Positions 49,101 through 59,935 of a stretch of 64,000 bases of DNA are shown piece by piece. The first letter of the stretch is position 1. Each line of letters starts with the position of its first letter. This DNA is from Sclerotiophoma versabilis (Eukaryota > Ascomycota > Dothideomycetes > Pleosporales > Didymellaceae), in NCBI GenBank assembly GCA_012274445.1, contig JAAROD010000076.1, positions 496,001-560,000 of the forward strand, written 5' to 3'. The notes under the pieces are model-generated. The model searched no databases and was not told where the DNA came from. It was given only the letters and a program-made list of their open reading frames with translations. Position numbers and translations under genes: made by a program.

Positions 49101-49578
49101 AGAATAGTATATAGAGATAATAAATTATTACTAATAGTAGGCTCTAGATTAGTAGACACTAGACCTTAAGTTATATAATATCTTATAAACTCTATATAGA
49201 CTCTAGAGTTAGAAGTATAAGATATAATAAAATAATATTATATAATATTCTATAATTTCTATAGTATTCTATAGATACTATAAGGCTCTCTATAGAACTT
49301 AGTAGGAAACTATACTATACTATAAGACACTGTAAGTATATAGTAAGTAGGAACATAACTCTTATAGTTTATATTTAACCTTATTAATTAAGTTTATCTT
49401 TAGAATCTTAACCTAACTTTTAAGCTAGATAGTCTACTCTATACTACTTATTATTAACCCCTATTATTATAGTGTTTTACTTAGTAATAACCTAACCTAA
49501 TCTACTGCGCGCTGTTTATACCTAAGAACTAACAGAATTAGTACTTATAGTCTTTAACTAAAGTATAACTTTAATACT
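49100..49578 (+). repeat. LTR copy with another U3 variant
   Basis: From about 49340 it matches the shared LTR half (TTATAGTTTATATTTAACC ... AAAGTATAACTTTAATA). The upstream half is instead shared, inverted, with 50380-50625 (TATTCTATAGATACTATAAGG and similar). The left edge is approximate. Confidence 0.6.
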
Positions 49579-50111
49579 CTAATAGAATATAGTTAGTAAT
49601 ACTATATTATTATATCTAGTAAATATAGCTAGCTGTTAGAAGTTAGTAGTATAGTTAGTAGTAGATTATTTCTAATAAATGCGTTAAATATTACAATATG
49701 CAATTACTAGTTTATTTAAGACTCTTAATATAGGTTAAATCTATTTCTTAAATAGGTTAAAGTCTTTAAACTAAGAGTTAATTATAGTTAAGTCTCTATT
49801 AGTATAGTAGTATTAGAGAAAGAGTTTAATCTAGATAAAAGCCTTATCTTGTATATAACTAGTAATAAAGGTAACTTATTTTTCTTCGTAGCTTCTTTTC
49901 TCTAAAATATAAAAAAGAGGTTCTACTATATAAGCTAGTCTTCTAGCTTATATTACTTACTATAGTAGAGGTTTAGTTTAGTAATACTTACTCTAGAGCG
50001 TATAACTATTACTTATTCTATCTTAATATTATTATTAGATTATTAAGTATAAGAGCTGCTAGAGGTAGTATAGGTTTCTAAAGTAGTACTTATCTTTAGA
50101 GGTATTTAAAG
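49579..50111. other. RIP-mutated interval between facing LTR copies
   Basis: About 530 bp. Its right end (50000-50110) is, in reverse, the same gag start that follows the LTR at 35495. The remainder is unclassified. Confidence 0.5.
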
Positions 50112-50622
50112 TATTAAAGTTATACTTCTAAGTAAAGCTTATAAGTACTATTTATATTAGTTCTTAGAGATAAGTGCTAGTATAGAAAGGTCTATAAGCA
50201 TTAAGGTTATTACCTAGTAAAACACTATAATAATAGAGAGTAATACTAAGTAGTATAGAGTAAACTATCTAGCTTAACAGTTAGAGTTAAGATTCTAAAG
50301 ATAAACTTAATTAACTAAGTTAAATACAAACTATAAGGCCTAAGAGTTATATTCCTACTAACTATATACTTAAGGTATTTTATAGTATTATATAGTTTTC
50401 TACTAAGTTCTATAAAGAGCCTTATAGTATTTATAGAATACTATAGAGATTATAAAATACTTTATAATATTATATTATTATATTTTATACTATTAGCTCT
50501 AGAGTTTATATAGAGTTTATAAGATATTATATAATCTAAGGCTTAGTATACTACTAATCTAGAGCCTACTATTAGTAATAAGTTACTATCTCTATATACT
50601 ATTCTCTAAGATTATAATAATA
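50112..50622 (-). repeat. LTR copy, inverted
   Basis: The reverse complement matches the LTR at about 49100-49578 along its length, including the U3-like half. The pair forms an inverted repeat about 0.5 kb per arm. The right edge is approximate. Confidence 0.6.
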
Positions 50623-51735
50623 GTATATATACTAATTATAGAGAAGTATAAGTAATAGAGCTACCTATAGTACTATAGATAAATATTATAATAGATTTTA
50701 TTATATAGCTACTACTCTCTAAGAACCCTATTATAGAATATACCTATAATTTAATCTTTATTATAGTAGACTAATTTACTATATATACTAAAATAATACA
50801 AGTTAGATATAGCTATACTATATAATAGTTAGCTATAGTATTTATTAATTAGATTATTTACTACTATAGAATACCTAAGTTAATTATTAGTAATAGAGAT
50901 AAGCTTTTTATATTAAACTATTAGACTATAATACTTACTATATTAAGTACTAAGAAAAAGCTATCTACAGCCTATTATCTATAGATAAATAGATAAATAA
51001 AGAGAATAAATTAGACTATAAAAGTATACCTTTAGATCTATAGTAACTAGAAATAAGATAACTAGGTCTTACTATTACCTATAGTATAAATTATATATAA
51101 TAATAAGTTATTAGAAGTAATAAGTATAATACTATTCTTAATAAACTATAGAAGATACCTAAACCTCTTTACTTAATCTCTTAATTACTTTATTTAGACA
51201 GAATTAATAATAGCTTTAGTAGTTAGACTAAAGAAAGTATATTAGAAATTACTTAAAAATATTATATAAGCTTAAGAACAACCTATTTTATATATTAACT
51301 AGAAATAAAAAATAGTACCTTAGCTAAAGAAGAGAAATAAGGTCTATCTTCTTATAAAAAATCTTAGAATATAAAGAGTAATAAAAAACTAAATAAGGTT
51401 AAAGTTAGACTATTTTTTTTTCTAAATAAATTAGCATAGTTAACTATTAGCTTAAGCTACCTAAGAATATAAAAATCTATCTAGTATTCTATATTTTACT
51501 ATTAGAACCTACTAACCTAAGAATACTAATCTAGAAAGACTTCTACTACTAGGCTAATAGTAATAATAAGTAGAAAATTAAAATAATAATAATATATTAG
51601 AGAACTAAGAAAGGTTTTTAATACCTAGTTAAGTAGTTAGAATACCTAGAATTAGAAAATATATAGAAACCTCTAATATATCTTATAAACTACTACTAAT
51701 TAGTATAGAGGTACTATAATTTATAATAGACTTCT
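50623..51735 (+). pseudogene. RIP-mutated Gypsy integrase fragment, second copy
   Basis: It aligns with 40850-41950 of the first element: the same integrase core text (IIIDFI, VDxFTxYTKI) and the chromodomain-side tail. It lacks RT and RNase H, so it is a truncated element. Confidence 0.75.
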
Positions 51736-52285
51736 TAATAAGCCTAAGAGTAGCCTAGGTTATAGATAAGATATATATACTTATTAATACTACTAGATAA
51801 TCTATCTTTTTAGTAAGATCTAGTTCTCTTAATTTAGCTATCTTATTTACTCTATATAGTTCCTTTTACTATATATAATTCTTAGCTTATTTTATATTCT
51901 TCTTATTTAATAATAACTATATAATAATAGTTACTAATAAAGTCTTATCTTCTTCTACCTTCTTTTTATACTCTTTATAAGTATAATCTAATAACTTTTA
52001 TAATATATTAATATAAGGCTTTTTAGCCTTTATATACTTAGTATACTTTAGATACTTTATAGTATTTAGTATAATATAGTACTTATAGCCTTTAAAGAAA
52101 TAATAGTTATAGAGAACTTTAGTAAGAGTATTAGCTTAATAAATTTCTAGACTAAGTTAAAGGTTATAGGTATAAGAAGATATCTTAATATACTAGTTAC
52201 TAGATATAGAGATTAGCTTAGTTTTATATAAGCCTAGATCTTAGTTATATAGTTTAAGAATAAACCTAAAGAAAGAGGAGAATAG
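51736..52285 (+). other. 3' internal region of the truncated Gypsy element
   Basis: RIP-mutated sequence ending in the purine tract AAAGAAAGAGGAGAATAG directly before the LTR, the expected place for the polypurine tract. Confidence 0.55.
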
Positions 52286-52791
52286 TGTTATAATTCTGTA
52301 TAGATAAAGTAGTATAGTAATTAAGTAGCTAACTAAAGCTCTTACCTATAAGCTAGAGGTAGAGTTAGAAAGAATCTCTCTTTATATAGTTACGTAATAT
52401 ACTTATTAGTAAGTATAATATATATAATCTACTTATTAATAAGTATTATATATTATTACTTATTAATAAGTAATACTATATATTTTATTAGACTAACTCT
52501 AGTTACTTATTAATAAGTATTATCTTCTAGTAAGTATATAGTTAGTAGGAATATAACTCTTAGGCCTTATAGTTTGTATTTAACTTAGTTAATTAAGTTT
52601 ATCTTTAGAATCTTAACCCTAACTCTTAGGCTAGATAGTCTACTCTATACTACTTATTATTACTCTCTATTATTATAGTGTTTTACTAGGTAATAACTCT
52701 AACTCTTATAGACCTTTCTGTACTAGCGCTTATCTCTAAGAACTAATATAAATAGTGCTTATAAGCTTTACTTAAAAGTACTACTTTAATA
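52286..52791 (+). repeat. 3' LTR of the truncated Gypsy element
   Basis: 506 bp from TGTTATAATTCTGTATAG to ACTTTAATA. It matches the LTR at 34996-35495 along its length and has retained the TG start. Confidence 0.8.
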
Positions 52792-53170
52792 GTACGCTGC
52801 TATAAGAGCTTATTACCTGCCTTAATTATTAAGGTAATTAATTAGCTTAAGAAGGGGGCTGAAGTAATAATGCTTTTAGCTAAGCTAATGCGTAATTAAA
52901 TTATTACTCTTAAAAGGGCTAACTAGGCATTGTTAAAGTGTAAATAATGTAACAAGAAGTAACTTTAGAATCATAGGGTCTTAACAAAAGAAGCTAGAGA
53001 GAATCTACTTGCCTAGCGTAGGGTTAATTAGCAGATATCTTAGGAAAAGCGTCAGGAAGGAGGACAATCAGGTCTAAGCCGCTAGGCTCTGGCACGCTGT
53101 AAGAGGTGCAGGGAACCTGAGCACAACTCACGTACATGTAAGAAAGGTACTTTAGATACTATGTAATCTA
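52792..53170 (+). pseudogene. C-terminal fragment of a pogo-like transposase, lightly mutated
   Basis: Sequence after the LTR recovers C and G content. With a few stops it reads LKKGAEVIMLLAKLM, then LTKEARENLLA, GGQSGLSR and an intact CX2CX4HX4C zinc knuckle at about 53098-53145 (CKRCREPEHNSRTC). It ends at a TAA after TLDTM. It corresponds to the C-terminus of copies A and C, but its knuckle codons are unmutated. It marks the edge of the isochore. Confidence 0.75.
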
Positions 53171-53751
53171 CTCTATTAATACTTATATAGTCTGATATCA
53201 CGTTGTTAAGTTATGTAACTTTGAACGTGATTTAGGTTAGTAGGGTGCGTGACTTGCTTGTATGCGCGACTCGCTTATAAAACACGTTAATGGTAAATCA
53301 CGTTATGTTCACTCGATATCAGCAACTTGATGCATATGTTCCGTGGAATATGAATGAAATACGGTATTTCGTGAGACATGTAGCACACTTTGCACCAAAT
53401 TGTATCGACCACAAGTTAAAGAGTAGAATAGTCCACAATGTGCGACGCCAGGCAACAAACATGATGATTGACTAGTAAAGAGGGTGGTCTCTCTCTGGGC
53501 CTGATGTTGAATCAGGCCCACATCTCGTAGCTTGCGTCATTCTAAGACGTAGTTCCACCCCGCATCCTGCTAAGGCTTCAATACTGAGAACAGTCTTTCA
53601 CAGTTGTGTACATCTCCCTCGAAAGGCAATTCGCTAACCGTACATGCAAGGATGCCACAATAATGCCGACTTCTCCATTCTACGAAACAGTCAGTCCAAT
53701 CTTGTCAGAAGCTTGTCAGAAGCTTGTTGCATGTACGTACCCATGCTCCAT

Positions 53752-54108
53752 TCAGCCGAGCTTATTCTTTGCTTGTGCTTCAAGCGATGCCAGTACTCTA
53801 TCGAGCTCCGCCGTTTTATCCAGGGCCGCCGTATTGAAGGTCTCTATGGCTAACTTGTCATGAGTCGACTTCTTCCTCGCCCAGTCCCTTAATGCTGGGC
53901 TTTTCGCTTGGGAGTTGATCTGGAGAACAACGTTGAGTTTCTTGGTAGCAGGATCGTACCGACCTGCGTCGATACGGCACTGGAATTCAGCGTCTTTGGA
54001 TTTGGATGGTAAGATACGGTTGCCTTCTGCGGCCCCGGGTGTGAATTTGGAGGCGGCGCCATTGAGTGACTTCGCCTTTTGAACGAAATTTCCAATTGCT
54101 TTAGACAT
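53752..54108 (-). CDS. Small uncharacterised protein, 118 residues
   Basis: An intronless frame from ATG 54108 to TGA. The composition is normal (Lys/Ala-rich, no signal peptide or membrane segment), beginning MSKAIGNFVQKAKSLNG and ending with a helical stretch (LDRVLASLEAQAKNKLG). A middle part with DAGRYDPATKKLNVVLQI looks beta-stranded. I do not recognise the family. Fungal-like codon use in a well-kept frame, next to an AT isochore, suggests a real gene; no secretion signal argues against a classical effector. Confidence 0.65.
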   Translation of the reverse strand: MSKAIGNFVQKAKSLNGAASKFTPGAAEGNRILPSKSKDAEFQCRIDAGRYDPATKKLNVVLQINSQAKSPALRDWARKKSTHDKLAIETFNTAALDKTAELDRVLASLEAQAKNKLG

Positions 54109-54833
54109 GTTTGACTAGCAAGTAGGTTTTCCTGAGCAGATCTGATTGATTGTACTACTGGCAGTGTGCTCAGGAAAGATGAGAACGACTTCTTGGGGAA
54201 ATTGAGAGGCGAGATAGTGGAGTAGACGTTTGAGGTAATTTGATATCGTGAATAGCGAGATGCTGATTTAGAGGCTGGGTTGCATGGTATTTAAATACCA
54301 GATACTCTGAAAGTACCATCCGCGCATGTGAAAGACCCGGAACTAACACACAGTCATACGGATGACAGACTCCAATCACCCGAGAGCGGCGCGGTTCTCT
54401 AGGTTGACTGGGGTGCACAACGATCACTTTCTTGCAATCTAATTCAGTCTTGATCTCAAGAAACGTTAGCACGGAGGCGGCGAAGGCGATGAGGCGGAGA
54501 CTGTAGTTCCCAAGCGATACGCTGACCCTAAATTAAGGACCTTGTTGGATATAAGCGCCGGGTTGGAAGCTATTGCTGGCCCAATGGAATGCGTCAGGAT
54601 GATTGCCGAGACAGGCTTTGAAGGATGGCGAACGATGCAGGACAATCGATGCCGATGGGTGATTTCTGTCAATGAGCTAAGATGAATGTACGTACTCATG
54701 ACTTCAGACTTGCACGTTTAAGAAGAGCTCCTCAATCAGATAGATAGTAATTTATATCCGCGCTAGACCTTCTGGATTGCTCACGAGACGCCCCGCGATC
54801 CGCCAGCCTCCCCAGCTGTTGTTCGATAAAAAT
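54109..54833. other. Intergenic region in the GC island
   Basis: 725 bp between two minus-strand genes; likely the promoter of the small gene and the 3' end of the next. Minus-strand frames of 77-100 codons exist but lack motifs. Confidence 0.45.
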
Positions 54834-56549
54834 TCATTCTTTTAGGTCGAATGGCCAGATCTCTCTGAGATCGTTTTCGCCTCTAATCGGCTCATCGTCA
54901 TCAGGCTGCTCATTCCCGAGTACTTCCTGTAGCATCCCCTCAAAAAGTTCCTGATGCGCAGACTCAGTTCCTTCCCAATGTTCCGGAGGAACCCAGCCGT
55001 CAGGTGCGGTATTGAGCAGACTCGACAGGCTATGTCTCAGCTGTTGTGCCGCTTCGAAAAGCCTGTATTCTTTCTGGTGAACCGTGATTTCATCGGGGCA
55101 GGGTAGAGGAAACGGGGATGGCACCGCAAACCCAAGCTCTTTCCACCGTTGCGACGTCTGGATTAGCTCTTCGCGGAAGGCAACGGCGCCATCCTCCCAG
55201 GTGCGATAGCAGTAGCGAAACGGCCGAAGATAAGCTTCCTCCATTGATCTCGCTACAGACAGCTTCGGTGCCAAGAATTGAATGCAAAACTCATATGCTT
55301 TGGCACACGCCTCGCTTTTGGGTTCAATTTTATCCTCACCTGAAGGATCAGAAACAGGTTGCGCAAAGTCTGGTGTCGCATCCGCATACCAGAATGCTGG
55401 CTCAATGCTAGTTGACTGCCAGTCTATAATGGCCGACACAACGGTAGGATCATCTTCTGAGACAAATATGTTTCTTTTGTGCAGATCAGGGTGAAACATA
55501 ACCGGGGTAGCTGCGTTCTGAATCTGAGAGCTTTTGGCCATTTCCTTTAACATTGCGCGACCGTAATAGAGCAGCTTCTTGTGTGTTTCGATAGATCCTT
55601 GATAACGTGGGCGTTTTGACACAGATCCGGTTGGTGGAATTTTGGAGATTCCGGTGTCGATGAGACCGTCACAGTAATCGGCGATCTTCAGCCCTGTAGA
55701 TTGCTCAGCGTTTTTCTCAGTCTCGAGATAAATGAAGTGACTCACAAGGTCCTTGATTTGGTCTGACGTCGTGATAGTATCTGGGCTGTCCAACGTTACA
55801 GTTCCAATACATAGCCCCACAGTGGGGACCGATACAGAACTCCCTATTCAATAACAGCTTCGAAGTAGGAAGATATGGTGTTTCAGCAAAGTACAAACTG
55901 CCGTACGCTGGAAAGTTAAGGTCGACGATCTCTTTAAGCTTTTGGCAAATTGCCTCTATGCACCTGATTTGATCGCTCACGTCCATGGTTGGCCACTTTT
56001 CGTGCAACGGAATCCCTGATGCATGTTCCATGATAATGTATTCGCTACCGATGGCATTTGAAGCGTCGTCGCTCCAATCCAATATCTTTGGGATAGGGAT
56101 TCCAGTTTCAGCTTGTACTAGAAAGTCATAAAGCGGTTAGTCGCAGAGCCACTTCTATCCACTTATCTCAGTGCAGAACCTACGGTACTTGATCGTTGCA
56201 ACTTCGGAATTAGTCGTCAACCGTGAGGGCCCTGCCAATGCAAAGGGCAGTCTCGCAACAATACGTTTGGCGTTATCAGTGTGGAATATAAACACTCTGT
56301 TGAAGCCACCTTCCTTCTTGTCGTACGAAGTGACAGAGCTGGCGCCAGGACATAGGGCTAAAACCCTACGACATAGAGCATCAAAGTCGAAATGTATAAG
56401 ACGCGATTCTCGCTCCAGCGCATCGCGACGGAGCCATCGGCCACTCGTATAGCGGTAGGGATTAGGGCCTGCATTCCTGTAAGTGTCTAGGCCATGTGAC
56501 GAAAGAGAGCAGGATGCGCAAGTTGCTTACTGTCTCCAGGCGATTCCAT
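54834..56549 (-). CDS. APH-fold phosphotransferase, Aim9-like
   Basis: Four exons: 56549-56531, 56486-56184, 56117-55746 and 55693-54834 give 517 residues. Introns are 44, 66 and 52 bp with GT-AG ends. The protein matches the fungal aminoglycoside-phosphotransferase (PF01636) family related to 'altered inheritance of mitochondria 9': NPYRYTSGRWLRRD near the N-terminus, SYDKKEGGFNRVF, RLPFALAGP, IPIPKILDW, REFCIGPHCG, the Brenner motif HPDLHKRN (His299, Asp301, Asn306) and the metal-binding IIDWQS (Asp322). So catalysis of ATP-dependent phosphorylation is possible; the substrate is unknown. The N-terminus is the weak point: an in-frame ATG at 56732 would add 61 residues resembling a mitochondrial presequence. 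The first acceptor was chosen as CCTAG at 56487 because the nearby TTACAG breaks the frame. Confidence 0.85.
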
Positions 56550-57207
56550 TATCTGTCTTGAAGAGAAGAATGTCGCATATCCAAGAAACTGTCGGTGCAC
56601 GTCTGGGTAAGGACGTGCAGAGACAGGTGCGTCAAGGCGACGCAAAAGTTTTAAAGTTCCGTTCGGAGTTGGGTGCAGCGTGCGAATATTTGACACAAGG
56701 TAAGGTGCCCTGCTTAATAAGATGCAATACATCAAACTTCCTGCTCTGAAGACAAACGTGGACTTAGTCAAGCAGAGGAACGGACAATCTCTAGGAAGCT
56801 TCGTTGCTTATATGATGGAGACTGGCGTTAACTTGAAACACCTGTTCAACCACCACTGGTGCGCTTACGGTACTTCCTTTGTGTGCCTAGCGGCAGGCAG
56901 ACCTTGGCATTACAGCTGGCTTTGAGGGGAATTACCACGTGAGATTGAGTACTGCAGATCTTTAGATCTCTATGCTATAAACCCTGGATCCACAGCGGCC
57001 GCATTGATCAACCTAACAGCTTCCGTGTTAGTGTTGTGCGCAATGCAATTTTGCGTGGAGTTCGCATTGTCAGTTATTAGCGAGCCACGCTTGACGACGA
57101 ATACCGGTAGCGGGAGGTTTGGCGTATGCCGATGTTATACCGACGGTGCAAGGGTTTACCAGTTAACTCGCCCTTTTCTACAACAGCATTACACTACCCA
57201 GCCGGTC
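56550..57207. other. Intergenic region
   Basis: It contains the promoter or extended N-terminal coding sequence of the APH-like gene (up to 56732) and, further right, unassigned sequence upstream of the small plus-strand frame. Confidence 0.4.
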
Positions 57208-57561
57208 ATGGCTGCTCTACTGCCAGTGTCACCCTTGATTACTGCTGAGAAGGATGCGCATGTAGAAAGCTGGAAACAGAAGTTTTCTGATCCTGAATCA
57301 GTCCCCGCCAACACTGTCTTCCCGCCGTTAACCCATAGCAGTTGCTCGCCGTCGAAGCGGAAGCGCGTGACAGCTTGCGCCTCAACTCGCACTATGTCAG
57401 CGCGAACGGCTAGTCCGAAGCGCATGAGACACGACAGCGAGATCGAACGCCAGCCTGACCATCATATACCAGCGACCGAAACGCCATTCGACTGCGAGCC
57501 TGCACGATTGCTTAAAGGGATACTTAGGGATGCTCGAGGGATGCGGATAAATCCGTTCTAA
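57208..57561 (+). CDS. Possible small basic protein, 117 residues
   Basis: From ATG 57208 (MAALLPVSPLITAEKDAHVE) to TAA. The frame stays open upstream to 57004, but the internal Met gives a natural N-terminus. It has a likely nuclear localisation signal SPSKRKRV and a Ser/Arg-rich middle, ending LLKGILRDARGMRINPF. I recognise no family. It could be a true small nuclear protein or a chance frame; only codon pattern and the sensible N-terminus support it. Confidence 0.4.
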   Translation: MAALLPVSPLITAEKDAHVESWKQKFSDPESVPANTVFPPLTHSSCSPSKRKRVTACASTRTMSARTASPKRMRHDSEIERQPDHHIPATETPFDCEPARLLKGILRDARGMRINPF

Positions 57562-57929
57562 GTTGTATAGCCGACGTCTTCATAAGGAGGGCTCTTGGCA
57601 TGCAAAGACGTAAAGCCTGCCAACGACCATGTCCCCGAAGCTGAGAACTAGCTCGGCTATGGTCACTAGCTAGCTTTCGCAAGAAGATGCAGCTCGCACA
57701 ACGCACGTGTACAACGGACGCGAGCAGTCTTCCATCATAGGAGATGTGGTGGCGATGAAGAGAAGAACGACGGGCATTCGTACAACTTCCAGCTCTCTTT
57801 TCGGCAGGGAATTGAGGATGGATACATACTTTGTTCCATCACTACTGTCTAGCCACAGATCGTGGCCCACCCAGGTCTGTCCCAAGCCGGTTCACGCCTC
57901 TTGTATCGATATCAAGTTCGCAACCCTTG
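57562..57929. other. Intergenic region
   Basis: 368 bp with no recognisable gene, separating the possible small protein from the transposase relic on the other strand. Confidence 0.4.
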
Positions 57930-59935
57930 TTAATACATTCGTGCTATTGGGGCTCTCCATGGCTCTGATGCAGTCTCGCCCTCTGCAACAGGGTTTCCGC
58001 TTGTCTGCGCAATTAGGGACGTTACTGGCTTCAGTGCTTTGGTCATTCGCGCCGCCTTGGGCTTCAGCCCTATTACATCTGCCTCCAGCGCAGCACTCGT
58101 GCGTTTCCGACCACATTTTCTCTTGCCTTGAGATTCTTTCGCCGCCTCTTTTTCGGCACGCTTTTCTTGTGCCTCCTTCAGCATGACCTTTGCCTTCTTT
58201 GTATCAGCGGCTTGGTTGATCGTCAAACCTTAGCTTCGTCGTTCATCTTTCGTAAGAGTTGGATGTAATCTTGCTGCAGTGCGCCTTTTGCGAAGGCTAG
58301 TTGTGCAGCTTTGGCATACTTCTAGAGGTGCCTCTGCAGGTCTTGTTTGCTTCTCTCGTCAAGAACACGAACATCCTGCTTCATGATCAGATTGTGTAGC
58401 GATATTAGAACCTCTGCTGACACTGGCGTGGCTGACGTTTGCGGTGCTTTGTTCTGAGAACAAGTCCCCACATTCACCTCGTCAACTGTCGGAACTGTCA
58501 GGTCAACGACAGGCGTTAGCATACTCCTGAGCACCCTCTTTGAATCGAAAGGAAACAGCCCACTTGCAGCAAAGCTGGCCATGATGTTCTTCGGGCTGAA
58601 GGCTTTCTTCCTTGCAGGGTTGAATAGGAAGGAAAAATACTCTACGCCGATTGTATTGACACCCCCGGGCTCCAGCCGTTCGACCTGCTCACGATAGGCT
58701 GCTTTAGTGGAGCAAACAAAGCAACATCGCAGGGCTGGAGCTTGTGAGAAGTATGAGATGGAAGTCGACATAGAACGATGTTATTTCCAGAGTTCCGTGC
58801 GTGCCGAAGCCATCGCAGATAAGCACCCGTGGTTCATTGTTAGCCCGTTCCTTGGTTTCTAGATCACATACACACTTGAGCCACTGCAGACTAATGTACT
58901 AATCGGTGTATCCAGTATCAGAGCACGCGTACTGCTCCGGTGCGTAGCAGCTGGCCAGATAATCATAATATTCAGTTACCTACCATCACCGCTAATGCAT
59001 TCGATCGCCGTCACCATTGTGCGTTTGACACGCACTGTAGTGGAGTGAAGTGACACTCATGTGAATAAAGTGATCTCAATGACCCATTGAGGCGAGTTGT
59101 AGGCACGTGACGAGGCCGGGTCTTAAGAAGCTGTTAGGATCGGTTGGGGAACGATAACCAATACATCATACTTTGCATCCAGCATAACCTTCCCTCATAG
59201 CACCTCTGTAGTCTGGCATGTCATCCTTACCTGCCATAACTTTTACCGAACCTAGCATCGATAGCATCACGCCAGTCTCGTCCATGTTGTATACATTCTC
59301 TTTCGAGATAGCCGGGTCTTGGAGCACCCTTCCAATCACCTCGAGCCAGTGCGTTATTTTCCAGTAGGTGGTTTTCTCATGAAGTTTCCAGTCCAGCGCC
59401 TTGACTCTTCTCGCTTGTGTCTCTGGATGACGTTTCTCAAAGCCTCGAGTCCAGTTCTTACCAGGCGGCTTCAGCGGTTGGTCGGTCTCGGGTCGCTGGC
59501 AGGTGACGTAGAACGCTAGAAAACGTATAAACTTGATTCGCACAGGCTGTCCAAGATCAGACATCTATAAAAGAAAATGGACGAGGGCATTTTCCTCGTA
59601 ACGAATGAGATACTGTCGGCTTTGGGCCTTTCCTTCAATCGAGCAACGGCCGCATGCACGGTGGTGTAGGGTTGTGTGGGGGACTTCGTCACGGTCTGCG
59701 CGAACACGATATGACTTAGACAGGCCGGGAGGAACGGGCTGCGCCAGAACACGGCTGGCCTTGTCCATGTGGCGAGGGTTGTCTAGGTAGACATTTAGCG
59801 CAGGACGTACCAGCTTTGCATACGTAGTCGTAGATGCTTCTACGAAGAAGCCCGTTTTTTTTGAACGCTCAAGCGTCGCGCACGAGCCACCAACATGAAT
59901 CCCGTTCACAACCCCTATAGTAATCACCACCAAAT
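57930..59935 (-). pseudogene. pogo/Fot-like transposase relic, not RIP-mutated
   Basis: Reading from 59935 downward, frames in turn encode the HTH region (CGRCSIEGKAQSRQYL), QMSDLGQPVRIKFIR, RVKALDWKLHEKTTYW, the first catalytic block VYNMDETGVMLSMLG, then after an insertion KRTMVTAIECISGDG, MIIWPA, QYACSDTGYTD, RVLICDGFGTH (second catalytic Asp), HTSHKLQPCDVALFAP, NPARKKAFSPKNI and the end EPWRAPIARMY. It is broken by several frameshifts, stops, a small deletion near 58925 and an insertion of about 155 bp at about 59041-59195. The base composition is normal and CA/TG are common, so it decayed by random mutation, not RIP. It belongs to a different transposase subfamily from copies A-C. Confidence 0.88.
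59041..59195. other. Insertion of about 155 bp inside the transposase relic
   Basis: The transposase text jumps from DYRGA to VKRTMV with about 155 bp of unrelated sequence in between (TGGAGTGAAGTGACACTCAT at one end, TGCATCCAGCATAACC near the other). No clear inverted ends are seen, so it may be a degraded MITE or a stretch of alternative sequence. Confidence 0.45.

Larger units (their letters stand above)
32500..52800. other. AT isochore of RIP-mutated transposable elements
   Basis: About 20 kb in which A+T is very high, CpA and TpG are nearly absent, and TpA is correspondingly abundant. Stop codons interrupt every frame every few dozen bases, so no frame of even 65 codons is usable. This is the signature of RIP (C to T in CpA context on both strands). 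Identifiable parts are annotated separately: LTRs, Gypsy pol, Fot1/pogo-like transposons, a TRIM-like insertion and other repeats. Confidence 0.95.

Noticed and set aside
32500..52800. A CRISPR-like or other regularly spaced array
   Set aside because: The repeated motifs (TACTTATTAATAAGTA and others) are palindromic parts of LTRs in eukaryotic repeat DNA, not regularly spaced unique spacers.
53290..53475. A 61-codon plus frame (MVNHVMFTRYQQ...) at the isochore edge
   Set aside because: Short, no motif or signal peptide, and overlapped by an equally open antisense frame.
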